Below are positions 22,431 to 34,174 of a stretch of DNA of 64,000 bases, in pieces. The translations under genes were made by a program, and so were the position numbers. Under the pieces are notes generated by a model. It was not told where the DNA came from. It worked only from the letters and a program-made list of their open reading frames with translations, and did not search any database. Numbering within the stretch: position 1 is the first letter of the stretch; the number at the start of each line of letters is the position of its first letter. Source of the DNA: Entonaema liquescens (lineage: Eukaryota > Ascomycota > Sordariomycetes > Xylariales > Xylariaceae). The stretch spans positions 372,001 through 436,000 of the forward strand of contig CADCSX010000001.1 of the NCBI GenBank assembly GCA_902805475.1, given 5' to 3'.

Positions 22431-23287
22431 ATAGTTCCCATTCAGGACGAAGAGTATAGCTGGCTCCCTAACTCAGCGTAATTATCACCTGCCGCCCCAG
22501 TCACGATCCTTAGTGCCATCTTAGCGGCATGCGGAAGTAGTTTTTATAAACTAGCATATATGCTCTTCAATTTGCTGGCAGAAGTCGAGTTTATCTTATT
22601 ATTATTTAATAGGCGTGAGCATAGTGTAGGTGTAAGTAGCTACGTATTGCACGGCATAGTATGGCTTCAGATGAGAATGCGGCGCTTTGAACTACCATCA
22701 CCTTCGACATCTCTCTCTTAAGCCACTTAGAAACCTTAATAATAAGTACGGAATATTCCCATGGGCAATGAAGGAAGGTTTAGAGTGGCATGCGCCATCC
22801 TGACTCTCTGCCTCACGAAGATCGTTAGTTCCTCTGATAGCTGCGCAATACCTCAGGTACCTAACTTTTGTTACCAATCACGAAAATAATTGATATATAT
22901 TTATAGTGTCTTGCATTTGACATAGAAGGCACTTCTCTTAGTTACATAATATCACATTAATATACCGAATTCTACTAAGTTTATTGATGCTATCCAGTTA
23001 AATAGACATAATAATGAAATCCCTTTCCAAATTATTACACCCTATCTCCTGAATATTCATAGAGGTTAACACCTTGCAGCCCAGCAGTGTGCCAAGTATG
23101 TAAGAAATAGATAGAATATTTTCCGTGGGAGAGACAGCCGTGGCTGCGAAAATCTCCATACATTATACCCCGAAATCCAAACAAGCATGCATGTTGTGTT
23201 GAAAAAATGTAGCCAACTACCACAACATATTAGCATAACGAGAACAAATTACTAACTAACATGTGGTTCTAGTAATATGCGAGTAGC
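22431..23287. other. Intergenic region between the CorA-like and F-box genes
   Basis: Convergent 3' ends. No supported gene; small frames near 23035-23223 have no recognisable features. Confidence 0.5.
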
Positions 23288-24288
23288 TTACATCGTTAAA
23301 AGGTAAAACGTGGCTACTATTCCACAATTCCCGGACTTTGCGCAGCCGCCCAGATTGGTTCGCGTCGCATATATGCTCTCTCTCACGGCCGGTATCCAAA
23401 GGATAATCGCTATAGGGGCCGCGAGGAAATGGCTGAAGCAAAAAATCCCGCTGTACCGCTTTCCGTTGGACGACGAGCACCCCCTTAAGCCGTTGAGGAA
23501 TACGAGAATATCAAACTAGAAATAAACAATTAACCCCCTGAGAAATCAAACCGTATAGTCGCGAATGCGGGCGAAACATATCTAGGAAAACTTACCACCG
23601 CCGGCGCAACGAGTAAACGTGCTCCTGGGTTCCATATGATCGTGCTGATTGGAGTTGCCACACAGACATGAACTAGGCCGAAATTCATAAATATGTTAAC
23701 CCATTCGCTGAAATCGTGTATTCTTTCATGACAATGCTGGTGCCAATTCGCCGAATGGACGGGCCATCCACACCCATAGCAAATATGGCCGAAGCCCCCG
23801 TCTGCGAAGGGAATCCTGGGAGGGTTCGTGGGAGAATTGGCCAAGTAGTAGAACGCCGGGCTTCGCTTCATGCGGAAACAATCGAGACACATGGACCTCC
23901 ACTGGCTTCGCCAGCTCTGTTCGTCGAGAACTAGCATTTTGTTGTCGAATACTCGGAGGCAATCGATGCAGCAGCTGAGAAGTTCAGGGGTAGGCTGCCC
24001 ACGGATACTGAAGTGTCTCCGGATGGTGTTGCGCTCGAAATAGTAATAGTAATGTCGGCACGTCTCTCTAAGACGGACAACGTCCTTGATGTCTAAGTAC
24101 GATATAATCTGAAGGTGGAGCTCATTTGGTAGGCTTGCCAGTAATGAGAATTTCCCAGTATCAATGACGAGATTTGATGGTATAGGAGGTGGTGTGATAT
24201 TCCTCCTCGTAATACTCCTCCTCGTGATACTCCTCCTCTGAAGAGTTCTGCGTGGTAGCAGATACGAAACCTCGCTGCTTGGTACCAT
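23288..24288 (-). CDS. F-box protein with Cys/His cluster and C-terminal membrane segments
   Basis: Substrate-recognition subunit candidate for an SCF ubiquitin ligase. Two exons: 24288-23596 and 23515-23288 (80-nt intron starting GTAAGT), 306 residues. Residues ~12-31 contain three copies of a five-residue unit (RRSIT/RRNIT) ahead of a short Pro stretch. The F-box follows (LASLPNELHLQIISYLDIKDVVRLRETCRHYY). Next is a Cys/His-rich stretch (CCIDCLRVF, SMCLDCFRMKR, HICYGCGWPVH, WHQHCHERIHD), which could bind zinc. The C-terminal third is hydrophobic (NIFMNFGLVHVCVATPIS, LLVAPAV-FDILVFL, HFLAAPIAIILWIPAV), suggesting membrane anchoring. If the intron is not removed, translation runs on to a stop at 23530 and loses the last helices; the spliced model is preferred because the second exon continues the hydrophobic pattern in phase. 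Confidence 0.7.
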
Positions 24289-24654
24289 TGTAAATGTCGT
24301 ATCGCTGTAATCTAAGGATTAGAACGTAGGTATTATAACAAAAGCGGCGGGAAGGATATTCATCGTTTCAGGAAATGCCTTCATAAAGGTCTTAGATGCG
24401 TAGAGTAGGACTTTGTAGAAAAGCTCCTAGTTGTTCGAATGGCCGATATTTATATTACATCTGAATGGACGCGCTATGAATAGGTAACGCCTACTAGGTC
24501 CTTGCTTCGTCCGAGCATTATTATCCTATAGGTTTTCCCGATCAAGCATCATAATAAGCCCGTGTATGGCACGGACGAAACTTTGTTCACGATAATATCA
24601 ATATATTCAACCTATGGCATCTTAAACTAGGGATCATTTGTAAACCGCTAGTCC
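24289..24654. other. Intergenic region
   Basis: Contains the upstream region of the F-box gene and the downstream region of the dioxygenase gene, both on the minus strand. Nothing else recognised. Confidence 0.5.
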
Positions 24655-25317
24655 TTACTCTAAGTTCGGGTCTTTGATAGTACCAGGCTTGGGCACAGAA
24701 TTGGCTATCTCGCCGCATTTACCACATTTTCGAGTTTCCTCGCTCGACATAAACTTTTCAATAGCGGCTTTGATCTGAGTCCCAAGGTCTGTACAGTGGA
24801 ATGCGGCCTCATGGACGACCTCACCGCACTCCTGGCAGTACCAACGCATACGGTCGATAGTGTCCTGGGGTCGCTTCTGCTCGAGTACCACGCCGATGGT
24901 ATCAGCAAAACGCACCGGGTTATGAGGCGTATTACCCGGTAAGAGAAACATGTCTCCCTCGCGGATTATAATGTCCCTAAACTTGCCGCCATCAACAACC
25001 TTCAGCATCATAGCACCTTTGTACTGGTAGAACCACTCTGGGGTTTGATTGATGTGATAGTCAGTTCGCGCGTTGGGACCGCCAACGATCTAGTAAGGAT
25101 ATAAGTCAGTCTATGTTTCATATTTCAGCGTAAGACTTGACAAATGTGTGTGCGCACCATGACGGTGAAATCTTCATTGTATACACAGTAGTTGTTGACT
25201 GGAGGCTTTAGGAGGTGGGCATTCTCCTCGAGCCTTTAGATGCTATTAGTCGGGCCTAGGCCGTATGAGAACCTTGTTGGCTTACCACTTTGGGAGATTT
25301 ACTGGAGCGGAAAGCAT
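24655..25317 (-). CDS. bna1: 3-hydroxyanthranilate 3,4-dioxygenase
   Basis: Opens the ring of 3-hydroxyanthranilate to 2-amino-3-carboxymuconate semialdehyde, the step before quinolinate in NAD synthesis from tryptophan; cytosolic, Fe(II) dependent. Three exons: 25317-25286, 25233-25158 and 25089-24655 (introns 52 and 68 nt), 180 residues. Exon 1 encodes only MLSAPVNLPK and part of a Trp codon completed in exon 2 (WLEENAHLLKPPVNNYC). The cupin metal ligands are His in ARTDYHINQ, Glu in TPEWFYQY and His in GNTPHNPVR. The C-terminus has the two CxxC pairs (WYCQECGE and RKCGKCGE) of the rubredoxin-like second iron site found in fungal and bacterial enzymes. Length is normal and the frame intact. 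Confidence 0.95.
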
Positions 25318-26091
25318 CGTGGTTGGTTAAAGGAAGTTTAAAGGAATGATGCTAATTGTAACTATCTCTATGACGCTGAAGTTGAAAGTTGTGTTTCATG
25401 GACAAGCTCAAATTAATCTCACGGAGCTGTTGAATTGAAACTACATGTACCTTTTACATATAAAGTGGCAATTAGTCATAAGAGCTTGATAGCGACTTAT
25501 GTTATCAACTTTTATTTTATTCTCCCGCGACTTTCCGCTTCTTATAACGTAAGGTTTGTACTATGTAAGGGTTGTCCGAGGTTCTATAACCCCACCATTG
25601 AATGTGGGCGCGGCGATAATAACATCCTTATCAGATTCGGCTTTGATATACCTAGATCTGTACATCTGTACATGGTTGATGTATCTTCATAACTTATGCA
25701 ACACCCCGCTCCCATCCAGATACATGTACATAGGTACATATGGAAACCAGCAGCTGCATGCATTAGCGCTTTACCTAATCCAGGCGTTGGTACGAAGTAC
25801 CGGGTTACAGAAACTCTGATAGTGTTTCGTTGCTTCAATCAACAACCTATCAAACCACACGATCTGACGCCATCGTCACGTTTCTCACCTGAAAGTGAGC
25901 ACGTTTAAGCAAGTTTTACAGAATTTAAGCATCGAGCAAGTGCTATTTTTTTTTAATCGATCTTCTTTAGCTCTGTTTTATTTCATCATTCTCATCTCTT
26001 AGCTTTCTATCCATCATCGTCGTAGTCTCATTCGTACCTGTGCTTTTCGAGAATAGGTAGCATTACGTATTCTACCTCCGTTACCTCACCA
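25318..26091. other. Divergent intergenic region between dioxygenase and copper transporter genes
   Basis: No supported gene; short overlapping frames at 25435-25908 have no domain. It contains both promoters. No copper-response element could be assigned with confidence. Confidence 0.5.
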
Positions 26092-27108
26092 ATGGATCAT
26101 TCGCATATGGATCACGGACATATGGGCCACGGCGATATGGGCCATGGAGATGGTGGACACGGCGACATGCCGATGTGCAACATGAATGTCAGTACCTACA
26201 TGTTTGGAGTATTTTCTAGCCTCATGCACGGAGCGCCTGAGTAGCGCCACCAACATCTACCATCCCGAATCTACCATCTTTTTCTATTGGGTCCCGTTAA
26301 ATGGGAAGACGTCAAAAGAAAATCATAGGCTAACCCTTAGCTTCTTGCGCTTCCTCCATATAGATGCTCTTTACATGGGACACGACCAACCTCTGTATCG
26401 TTTTCCGCCAGTGGCATATTCGCAGCACGGCTTCGCTGGTCTTCAGCTTATTAGCCGTTATTGCCATCAGCGCCGGATACGAAGCTCTCCGCGAGGGCAT
26501 CCGACGCTATGATGCCTCGATAGCTGCTAAGCAGGACGCTGCACCCAGTGAGTACAGCTTCCATCGCCTCTTCCACCGCTTCCCGATTCAGACCTCTTCC
26601 TCCTCCGTTCCCCCGGATTGGCAGTAGTCCGCACCTGTCGTATAACTAGACGAACGTAATACGACTTGCGCTGCACTGCTGCATCTGACTATCCGCACAC
26701 TTATGCAAATGCATTTCCATTTCGTTGGTACGCCTTTGGGGAAATCCTAGGCTAAGATCTTGGTATCGCGAATAATCAAGTCGAATCAAATACTGAGAGC
26801 GCGACATTACTTGGGGTAGGACGAAGCAGCCAGGCCGACGCGATTGGACGACGGGCCCATGCCGTTAAGGCCGTGCTGTACGGTGTGCAGAACTTTTACG
26901 CCTTCATGATCATGTAAGTGGGAAGTCTTTCTTAAATGCTGGATTTAAAACCAGTAGATTCAATACTGACAGTTGGGCATGGACTAATAGGTTACTCTTT
27001 ATGACCTACAACGGATTCGTCATGTTTGCCGTCGCTATTGGAGCCGGCCTCGGATACTATTTCTTCGGTTCGCATACGAAGGCCGTCAAGGAAACGGCCT
27101 GCCATTAA
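26092..27108 (+). CDS. Ctr-family copper transporter
   Basis: Trimeric high-affinity Cu(I) channel of plasma membrane or vacuole. Model exons: 26092-26187, 26364-26547, 26757-26913 and 26991-27108 (184 residues); introns are 176, 209 and 77 nt. The N-terminus is a metal-binding Met/His/Gly stretch (MDHSHMDHGHMGHGDMGHGD) followed by MPMCNMN. The first membrane helix begins after LFTWDTTNLCIVFRQWHIRS. The second and third are joined by the short turn typical of Ctr proteins and carry MxxxM-like and GxxxG-like motifs (FYAFMIMLLFMTYNGFVMF, AVAIGAGLGYYFFG). The acceptor at 26756 was chosen because it restores phase after the 26547 donor; the long second intron is the least certain part. The short C-terminus ends KETACH, with a metal-binding Cys-His typical of the family. 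Confidence 0.88.
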
Positions 27109-27353
27109 ACGCAGTATAGCATAGCGCTAGGGTTACATCAGCACTTGATATGCGAGCAGTCGAACGAATAGAAACGAATAGAGATGCGAAGAAACCATAT
27201 AGGGTTTAATTTAGAGCTCTGCTACGACTAGAGGGTGTCGATCGATTATGTTGGATGCGTCGTATGAATTTGGTAATGGTGGAAACTACAGATAAAGGCG
27301 GCTTGAGCCCATTATGAATCTACAATAATGCAAGGACAGTATATCGCACCCGT

Positions 27354-28820
27354 CTACATCTTTGCATCCTTAACCTCGTCTTTGATAGCTTCTTGTCCTA
27401 CTTCCTTTCTCTTCTTTTCGGGGAGGCGACCCGCCTCGTCTAGAAACGCAATGATCTCTTCATCGCCGTAGTGAGAATTATGCTCGAACTCGGGCTCTTC
27501 TTCATAAGCAATTCTCGCAGCATCCACCAACATTCGTGCCGTAAGGCCCCATACTAGAAACCGCTGTACCGCATCTCCTTCCTCTTCTAGCTCCTCAGCC
27601 AGCACGGCTTGCCCGCCATCCCGGACCTTCGGTCTTGTTACCTTCTGGTTATTGACCGGCACGTGGAAGTTATGCACCCGCCACGGCTTATCGTGCCAGT
27701 GATGCCAGTATCCATCATACCAATCTCCGGGCGGTATCGTTTCACCCTCATGCGGTTCGTCCTTCGCTTTTAAGAAATTATGGAACGGGCCACTAAAGAC
27801 CGCTGCTACCTCTTTCGCGTCTAGTCGGGGTATCATGCTCTCATCCACCATAGTTTTTGGCTTACCTGGTTCGTCGTCGGCATGGAGGAACGCTACACAC
27901 GGACGTACGGCCATTTCCGTCTTTGCTAGACTACACGGCAGGCAGCAGAGCGGCTCTATTCGAAAGGGCTTCGGAATCTTGGCGTCGTCCATGGGAAGGC
28001 CGATTTCTTCCCACGCTTCGCGGCGAGCTATTTGGTCTATGGACAATTAAGGAGGACAGCGTTAGTTTTGGGAGTCCTTCATAGGTTTGACGTCTATACT
28101 TACAAGGCGTTTCTGATAACGAATCTGCCTTCCCGCCGGGGAAAGCTGCATGACCTAATCCCAAGGACAATAAATATGAGACTTGAGTTGCTTTTATTTT
28201 CTAGAGAGGGGTTCGTATAATGTCGTACCAGAGAAGTTGCGTAAACTTGTAGCTCTCATCGTGATCACGACTCTCAGATCACCTCTGCGATCCGCGAACA
28301 GTAGGATCAGGACCGCGGCGCGTCGGCTTACAGGCAGATGGTCCCAGGTGGGAAACGGCGGGGGCTTGTAGGCGCGTAGACGCGCAATGGCGGCCTTTGA
28401 GCGCATGAGCATGTATGGAATCACTTTTGGACCCCCTCCATTTCTCTCACCCTCACCCCGACTGATGTACGGAGACAGCAGACATCTTACTAAGATTGTG
28501 TGCGGGTACAGATACGGAATGGTGAATAAGGTGCTTTAGGTTGTAGCTATACTGACCGCCGAGACTTTATTTAACGGGGCCATCGTCGACGCATCCCAAT
28601 AATAGGAAGCTAGATCAGGTGGTTCGGACGACGACTGTGGTGATGGTGGTTGTTGTTGGTTGTGTAAGTCGAGCGAGAGGGCGAGATCGGCGGGTAAGGA
28701 AGTCGAAGGACCAGTAGTGGAATTACGGATACTCTGCAGAATCTCGGCCGTTTCGAGCTCCGTGAGGGGAGGAGAGTCGTCTCTCTTGGCCGTACCGGAG
28801 ATGCCGTTCGTAGCGCTCAT
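27354..28820 (-). CDS. Nudix hydrolase, coenzyme A diphosphatase (Pcd1/NUDT7) type
   Basis: Probably cleaves CoA and its derivatives to 3',5'-ADP and phosphopantetheine in peroxisomes. Four exons: 28820-28557, 28394-28229, 28154-28104 and 28036-27354 (387 residues). The Nudix box GX5EX7REUXEEXGU spans two introns: FPGGKADSLSETP then YQIARREAWEEIGLP. The upstream SRRAAVLILLF and ADRRGDLRVVITMRA are the usual first strands of the CoA-type subfamily. The first exon (MSATNGISGTAK...) is Ser/Pro-rich and low in conservation; the conserved part starts at MAPLNKVSA-AAIARLRAYKPPPFP across intron 1, so the shorter start at MAPLNK is an alternative. The C-terminus ends KDAKM and is not an obvious SKL-type peroxisomal signal. 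Frame intact. Confidence 0.85.
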
Positions 28821-29788
28821 TGTATCAAAGGGAAAAAGATGTTGTAAGTCACCGTTTTCGGGATCGGCTCCTACCTTCCCAGTTTTTAACCTTAGGTGCT
28901 TGTCGGATCTAGATCGGCTTGACGTAGCGTCCGCGGGGTACCCCACACAGGAGGCATCGACTTGGCTAACCCTTTAGAGTCAATACCTTTATACGGTGGT
29001 ATTGCCAAAGATGAAAATACTGAAACAATGAGAGTATGTCTGTATAGGGATTAACGGACTTTAGCGGGTTTTAGAAAAGGGGTAAGACCAACACATTAAA
29101 TAAGCCTTCTGTAGCATTAATATTCAAACGTTTCTTCCAAACAATAATATGTAACCTTATTCATAAAGCTGAAATACTAATGGGAATATTAGTAACCATA
29201 GGAGAAGGGTATTATCGATTATTCAACCCATCTCAGCATATAAGTACCGATCTATCATATACTTAACTATTAACACTCGCAGATTTAGACTAGAATAACC
29301 CCAACATGCATCATACAAAAGGAATTTTTATTAACTTTAAGAGTAGTTCATGTAGATATTATGTTGCATTTATATGATGTAATCTTCATCGTTCAAAGTG
29401 CCCTATCAACTATAATAGAACTTAATACGTAACCTACGACATATCGCTTTGAATAGGGGCAGCTGAGAATCTTTTCTTTAGCCAACAGGCATATCCCGAT
29501 ACTTACCAATACCAAATTGGTTCTACTGTTGGTATTCAATGGTCTGACGTGTGATATTTATATAGCCTCCCGTGGACTTAAGTTCCATCCCCCCCTATCT
29601 CCGTCATCTTTTAACCCCGTATAAGGAGTCTATTGTAACTCAATCAGTTACGAGATGCGTATAAGAGAACACCATAAGTTTTGCCTTTGAGAGCCCGCTG
29701 GCCATATCACAGTTAGCGCAGTTGATAATATTAACTCAGTCTCTTCCAAGTCGTTTCCACTGATAAAGTTACCCAGAGCATATACCAC
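28821..29788. other. Divergent intergenic region, AT-rich in the middle
   Basis: Between the divergent starts of the Nudix and second SDR genes. The 29000-29500 stretch is AT-rich with no frame. No repeats recognised. Confidence 0.5.
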
Positions 29789-30654
29789 ATGGCTTCACAA
29801 GACAAGAAGGTTGTTCTCATAACAGGTACGCACTTGGCCCAGAGTGAAACCATCATAGCCTCCACTTCCCTTTTTGTTCAAAGACTGACCATATATACAC
29901 AGGCGGTAACCAGGGCGTTGGTTATGAAACAGCGAAGAATTTGGTCATTTCATCCCAAGACTACCATGTTATTCTGGGAAGTCGAGACTCCTCCAGAGGA
30001 GAGGCCTCAGCAAAGGAGCTCCAGGTCACCGAGGGTGTCCAAGGCACGGTATCTTCAACACAGATCGACGTAACCGACGACAAGTCAGTCGACGCCGCAG
30101 CTGAACGCATCGCTGCGGAGTACGGAAGACTCGATGTGCTCGTAAACAACGCCGGGATCGTCTCAATGGCCAGTCCCCCCACACGGGAAGTCTTCCGGCG
30201 TATCCTAGACACCAACGTCGTCGGCGCCCTAAGCGTCACAGAAGCCTTCCTAGACCTCCTCCGCAAGGCCGTGCACAAACCACCCCGTCTTGTCTTCGTC
30301 AGTTCGAGCACGGGCTCCATCACGCACGCGTCGGACCCCACCTCGCCGTACTACAACCCAGGGGCGGTGGAGTATCGCACGAGCAAAGCGGCGTTGAACA
30401 TGATGATGGTCATGTACTACGCGCGGCTGAAGCCGGAGGGCTTCTTCGTGTTTGGAGCAGATCCGGGATTGTGCGCTACGAATTTCACTGGAGATCCCGC
30501 TTCGCTTCGAGCGAGGAATGCTGCTGAACCCTGGGAGGGGGTGAACGCGTTGCTACGGTGGTCAAAGGGGAGAAGGATAGTGATGTTGGGAAGGTATTGG
30601 GTGTGTATGGTGTATCGCCTTTCTAATGTGGTATTTCAGTATCAGTATATCTAG
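29789..30654 (+). CDS. Short-chain dehydrogenase/reductase, probably frameshifted near its C-terminus
   Basis: NAD(P)-dependent oxidoreductase, substrate unknown. Two exons: 29789-29825 (MASQDKKVVLIT plus one base) and 29903 onward; the intron is 77 nt. The junction makes the cofactor motif TGGNQGVG. Other SDR signatures: NNAG in LVNNAGIV, the SSSTGS serine strand, and a YRTSKAALN active site Tyr-Lys, then DPGLCATNFTG. In the frame as written the protein ends with an unusual tail (NALLRWSKGRR...) at 30654. One extra G in the run at 30537-30541 would give GGERVATVVKGEKDSDVG...GVYGVSPF with a stop at 30624-30626, the C-terminus normal for this subfamily (carbonyl reductase-like). So the sequence has lost one base here, either in the genome or in the assembly. 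Confidence 0.85.
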
Positions 30655-30927
30655 ATTTAAAAGTGTCTTTAGTAGAATCCCCTTCTTGTATCAGAGTGTT
30701 AGTTGAACCCACGCTTGCCTACAGAATAAATAGGGGTAAATTAAGAGTAATTTCTTGGCGTCTAGGTAATAGACTACCGCCCAAGTATGCCTTTGGTATT
30801 TTAGTTCACTTTAGTTACTTCATGACAGAATTGCCCGACCGCAATGTACATTTGATATTGATGTTTTATATTCTGGACTAGTCAGTGTTTGATACACAGT
30901 ACGCCTCAGCTGGCAAATCGTGAGATT

Positions 30928-32980
30928 TCACTTCTTGTCCTCAGATCCGTTTAGCTTTGCCATACTCTCGTCTAGCCCGATGTAGCAAAATGTCTTCAAA
31001 GTTTTATGCTTCGCAGCCGTGCCAGGCGGAAGTTGAAAAGCGGCGTCAACGCTTGAGTAAAGCTGATCCCGCTGACTCTTGGTTAGATCCCTGAAGGAAG
31101 GCCAAGAACCATTCTCGAACATGGCTTGGGCTTGACGCTTTAGTTCTTGCCTCATTTTTCCTCCTGAAGGCATCGTAGTTGTAGGTGCGTCGGAATTCGC
31201 AAGTAGCGGCGCTGCTGTAGATGACTTCTTCTTATCTTTCTTGCCCTTTTTCTTCTCTGCTTTACTCGGCTTCGGGCTTACACTTGGGATCTCGATATCT
31301 TTCACTGAGTCATCCCTATCGTCTTGGTATTGCGCAATGGTGTCACTCATCAACACATCATCGATTTTGGTGCGTTCGAGCACTTGAGCTAAAGCATCCG
31401 TAGCCATGATGCTTTTGCCACCGTCTGCAGTCAAACGCTTACGGATTTTGACTTTCGCGTAAGTATTTCCCATGGTTCTTACCTGTCTACGCCTGCCCAT
31501 TCCCCTTACAATATCCATTTGTGCAGTTGGACAGAATAGCAGCGCTTCCCCTGTTTGCAATGCCACAATTGTATCAAACAATTCGTCTGCATCATCCGCG
31601 TTTTGCTCCTGCGCGCCGGCGAGGTGCTTTTTCAGCGTTTCATACCAGCTCGGTGAAATAAACCGATGTACGAAAGTCGCGTTCGATAAATCTATCAGCT
31701 CTGGGGAGAGCGTGGGTTCTTGGGTTGCCACCACCACTCGTGTGCCTGTATGTCTTTGTTGTCTAATTATGGAAAGTAAATCACCCGTAAGGATCCTCGC
31801 CTCGCCCGCTTGAGTTAAGAACTGTTTGCAATCAGCTTCCATAATTCCCGTTATAGGGCTAAGTGTACCTTGTGTGCCTCATCTAACGCCACAATACGGC
31901 CGCATCTGTTTCTCTCTTCCAGGAAGATCGAGAGAGAAATAGAAAATAAGGCACACGCGTCGTCAGAACTAAAGAAAGGATCGCTTAGATCAACGATGGT
32001 TAGCGACCCTGGTTCGAACGCCCAGATATCTTCTTGGGCACGAGCCGGCCGCTTGCTAGTCGTTGTTGAAGATGGAGCTATGAAAGTATCGAGAAGTTGG
32101 AGACGTAGCTTCAATGGTGTCTCTTGGCCTTTGACCCATTTGACCTTTGAGAGGCGGTCGCAAAATCTCGAGTAGGTAAAAACACCAGGACCTTCCATGG
32201 CCATTTCGCGAGCAATATTCATCACTACTTCCATGTATAAAGGCGTATCCTTAGCCGCAGGGTCTATGGCCATCAGCTTCAACATTCTTGAAATGTCAAG
32301 TTGATTCTCGTTCAGATACAGTGGCAGAACTTTAATGTTCATCCCAGGGAGACTGCCATACAGATTCCGCATAGCCCAGAGGTTAGAAGGGGATACTAGC
32401 ACGGTCACGGGTATCCCGGAAGAGCACAGGTAAGCTGCTTCGCACACCTGAGTTGACGTATGGCTAGTGTATTTATCGTAATGCATGACCATCCCGGCTA
32501 GGGGTAGGGGAGATGGCCAGCCAAATTATCCTGTATAAGCGCATTCTCCAACAGACAAGACAACGTGTGACTTTTTCCTGCACCCTGAGATCCGCATATG
32601 AACGCTGACCATGGAACGTTCATATTTGCCAGAACTAGCCGATCCTCTACCGGGACGTTTATGTCTGCGGAATCCTGCCTAACGCCAATCAGGCCATACT
32701 GGGGAATGAGCTCTGAGGGCTGGTTGTTGGATAAGGATGGCAAGGCGGTATAGATTGAGGCGGAAGACGTATCACTCGAAGCAGAGGCGGCGAAGTATGT
32801 TGGTGGGACTTTGGAGTTCGAGAGAACAAACTTCTCGACAGCCGCAGTGAAAATCGGAGTGTTCGCAAACGTCTCTTCTTGCTGAAAATCAACGTCATCA
32901 TCGTCTTCCTGAATGAAGTTTAGCAAATGGGAAAACTTCGAAATTTGGTTAGCCCCACGGCTTTCACGATTTCTAGGCAT
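30928..32980 (-). CDS. P-loop NTPase of a fungal HerA/AAA-like family, with one probable frameshift
   Basis: Unknown ATPase, about 670 residues. Walker A is CGSQGAGKSHT, Walker B RIVALDEAHK, followed by a sensor-like strand TRVVVATQEPTLSPEL and FVHRFISPSWYETLKKHL; the order resembles HerA/FtsK-like fungal proteins. The C-terminus has a Lys-rich stretch (KAEKKKGKKDKKK) and a Ser/Ala-rich tail. A very short 47-nt intron (31868-31822, GTACAC...CTGAT...CAG) joins LDEAHK to FLTQAGEARILTGD in phase. A second break is not a good intron: the first frame ends at 32498-32500 just after NLAGHLPYP, and the next frame picks up at LAGMVMHYDKY. One extra C in the run at 32501-32504 would join them. The DNA around the break is clearly coding on both sides, so a one-base loss is the best reading. 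Confidence 0.75.
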
Positions 32981-34174
32981 GACGAGGAGTATCAGCTAAG
33001 CGGAAGCTAATAAATAGACTAGAATGTGTCGTGCCGAACGAGCCCGGCAATGATGTGGTAAATGAGTACTACCATAATTCCTGACATCTATTTATAGAGC
33101 CGATACTACGTCCGATGCATATGCGGCTATCCGAGACGACGCACTGTTCAATACCTGGATGCCTCAGGCTTTTAACGCCTTTATTCCCGGGGCCAGTTTT
33201 ACCATAAGTCCCAGGTATATAAATATACTTAGCAGAGCACTTTGCTACGACACCGCGAGAAAAGATCGTTACTCCATTAGACTGAGACAGCAAGCATGAC
33301 ATAAAGAATAGCTTGCATAAAACGTAGATAGGCCAAGTTATTTTAAGCTCTAAACTACAAGTATCGATATAATTATGGCGAAGGCATCGAAATGAGCGGG
33401 ATATTCATCCAAGTATGCTAGCGAAACCATAGACCCCTATTATATTCAAAGCCATGAACAATACTACCAATAGCTACCTTTTCCACTACTTAATGTCCTG
33501 GCTTTTCAATCCATCCTGCCAATCAGCCAAATGAACGTAAATATAACTAACATTTATCCAATAGCCTCTTTCATTAAGTTCACACCGTGTATACCAAAAT
33601 TAGCAAAGCAGTGTTACTATACCCCCACGGATCACGGCGAGTCGTCCTCAAAGGAGCAAGCCACAACAACGTACAGTCTGGAAAAGTCTCACAGGGGCCG
33701 AACAAGGCCCCGTTTAGCATGTTTAAGTTTAATAATTGCTTTTCAGTTCAAACCTATTAACCCATTTCCTTTACAATATTACAAGCACGCAACTAGTAAT
33801 TTAATTGCCGACTTGCACCCAACCCGAATATTACTTGAAAACATACCAATCATCTAGGAATCTGAAGCCCAAGACTAGGTACCTATCATATCAACACGCG
33901 GCCTCATATACCTCTATATTTGGTGCTAAAATCACGTAGGAAAAGTTATTTCACGGACAATTTCAGTGTTCCATCTGACGGATACTATAGGGCTTCCAAT
34001 GGAAGAAACCCGTCCCAAACCCCTCATGAATATAACTTCGACTATGCTCACATAAATATTGATGATTAGAATGACAGTGAAAGAGATTACTGTAGCTATA
34101 AACTCGGTCCAAGAGAATTGGTTGGTAATATATTTTCGTACAGCAGTTTGAGAGTTATAACTAGTAGTAATAAC
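32981..34174. other. Divergent intergenic region
   Basis: No supported gene. Short frames at 33069-33302 (minus) and 33531-33857 (plus) show no domain. AT-rich with scattered short palindromes. Contains the upstream regions of the P-loop NTPase and the large unknown gene. Confidence 0.5.

Noticed and set aside
32497..32555. A 59-nt intron that would remove the frame break in the P-loop NTPase
   Set aside because: It would keep phase, but the GTCTGT donor is poor, no branch sequence is seen, and it would delete CLLENALIQDNLAGHLP, which reads as conserved coding sequence.
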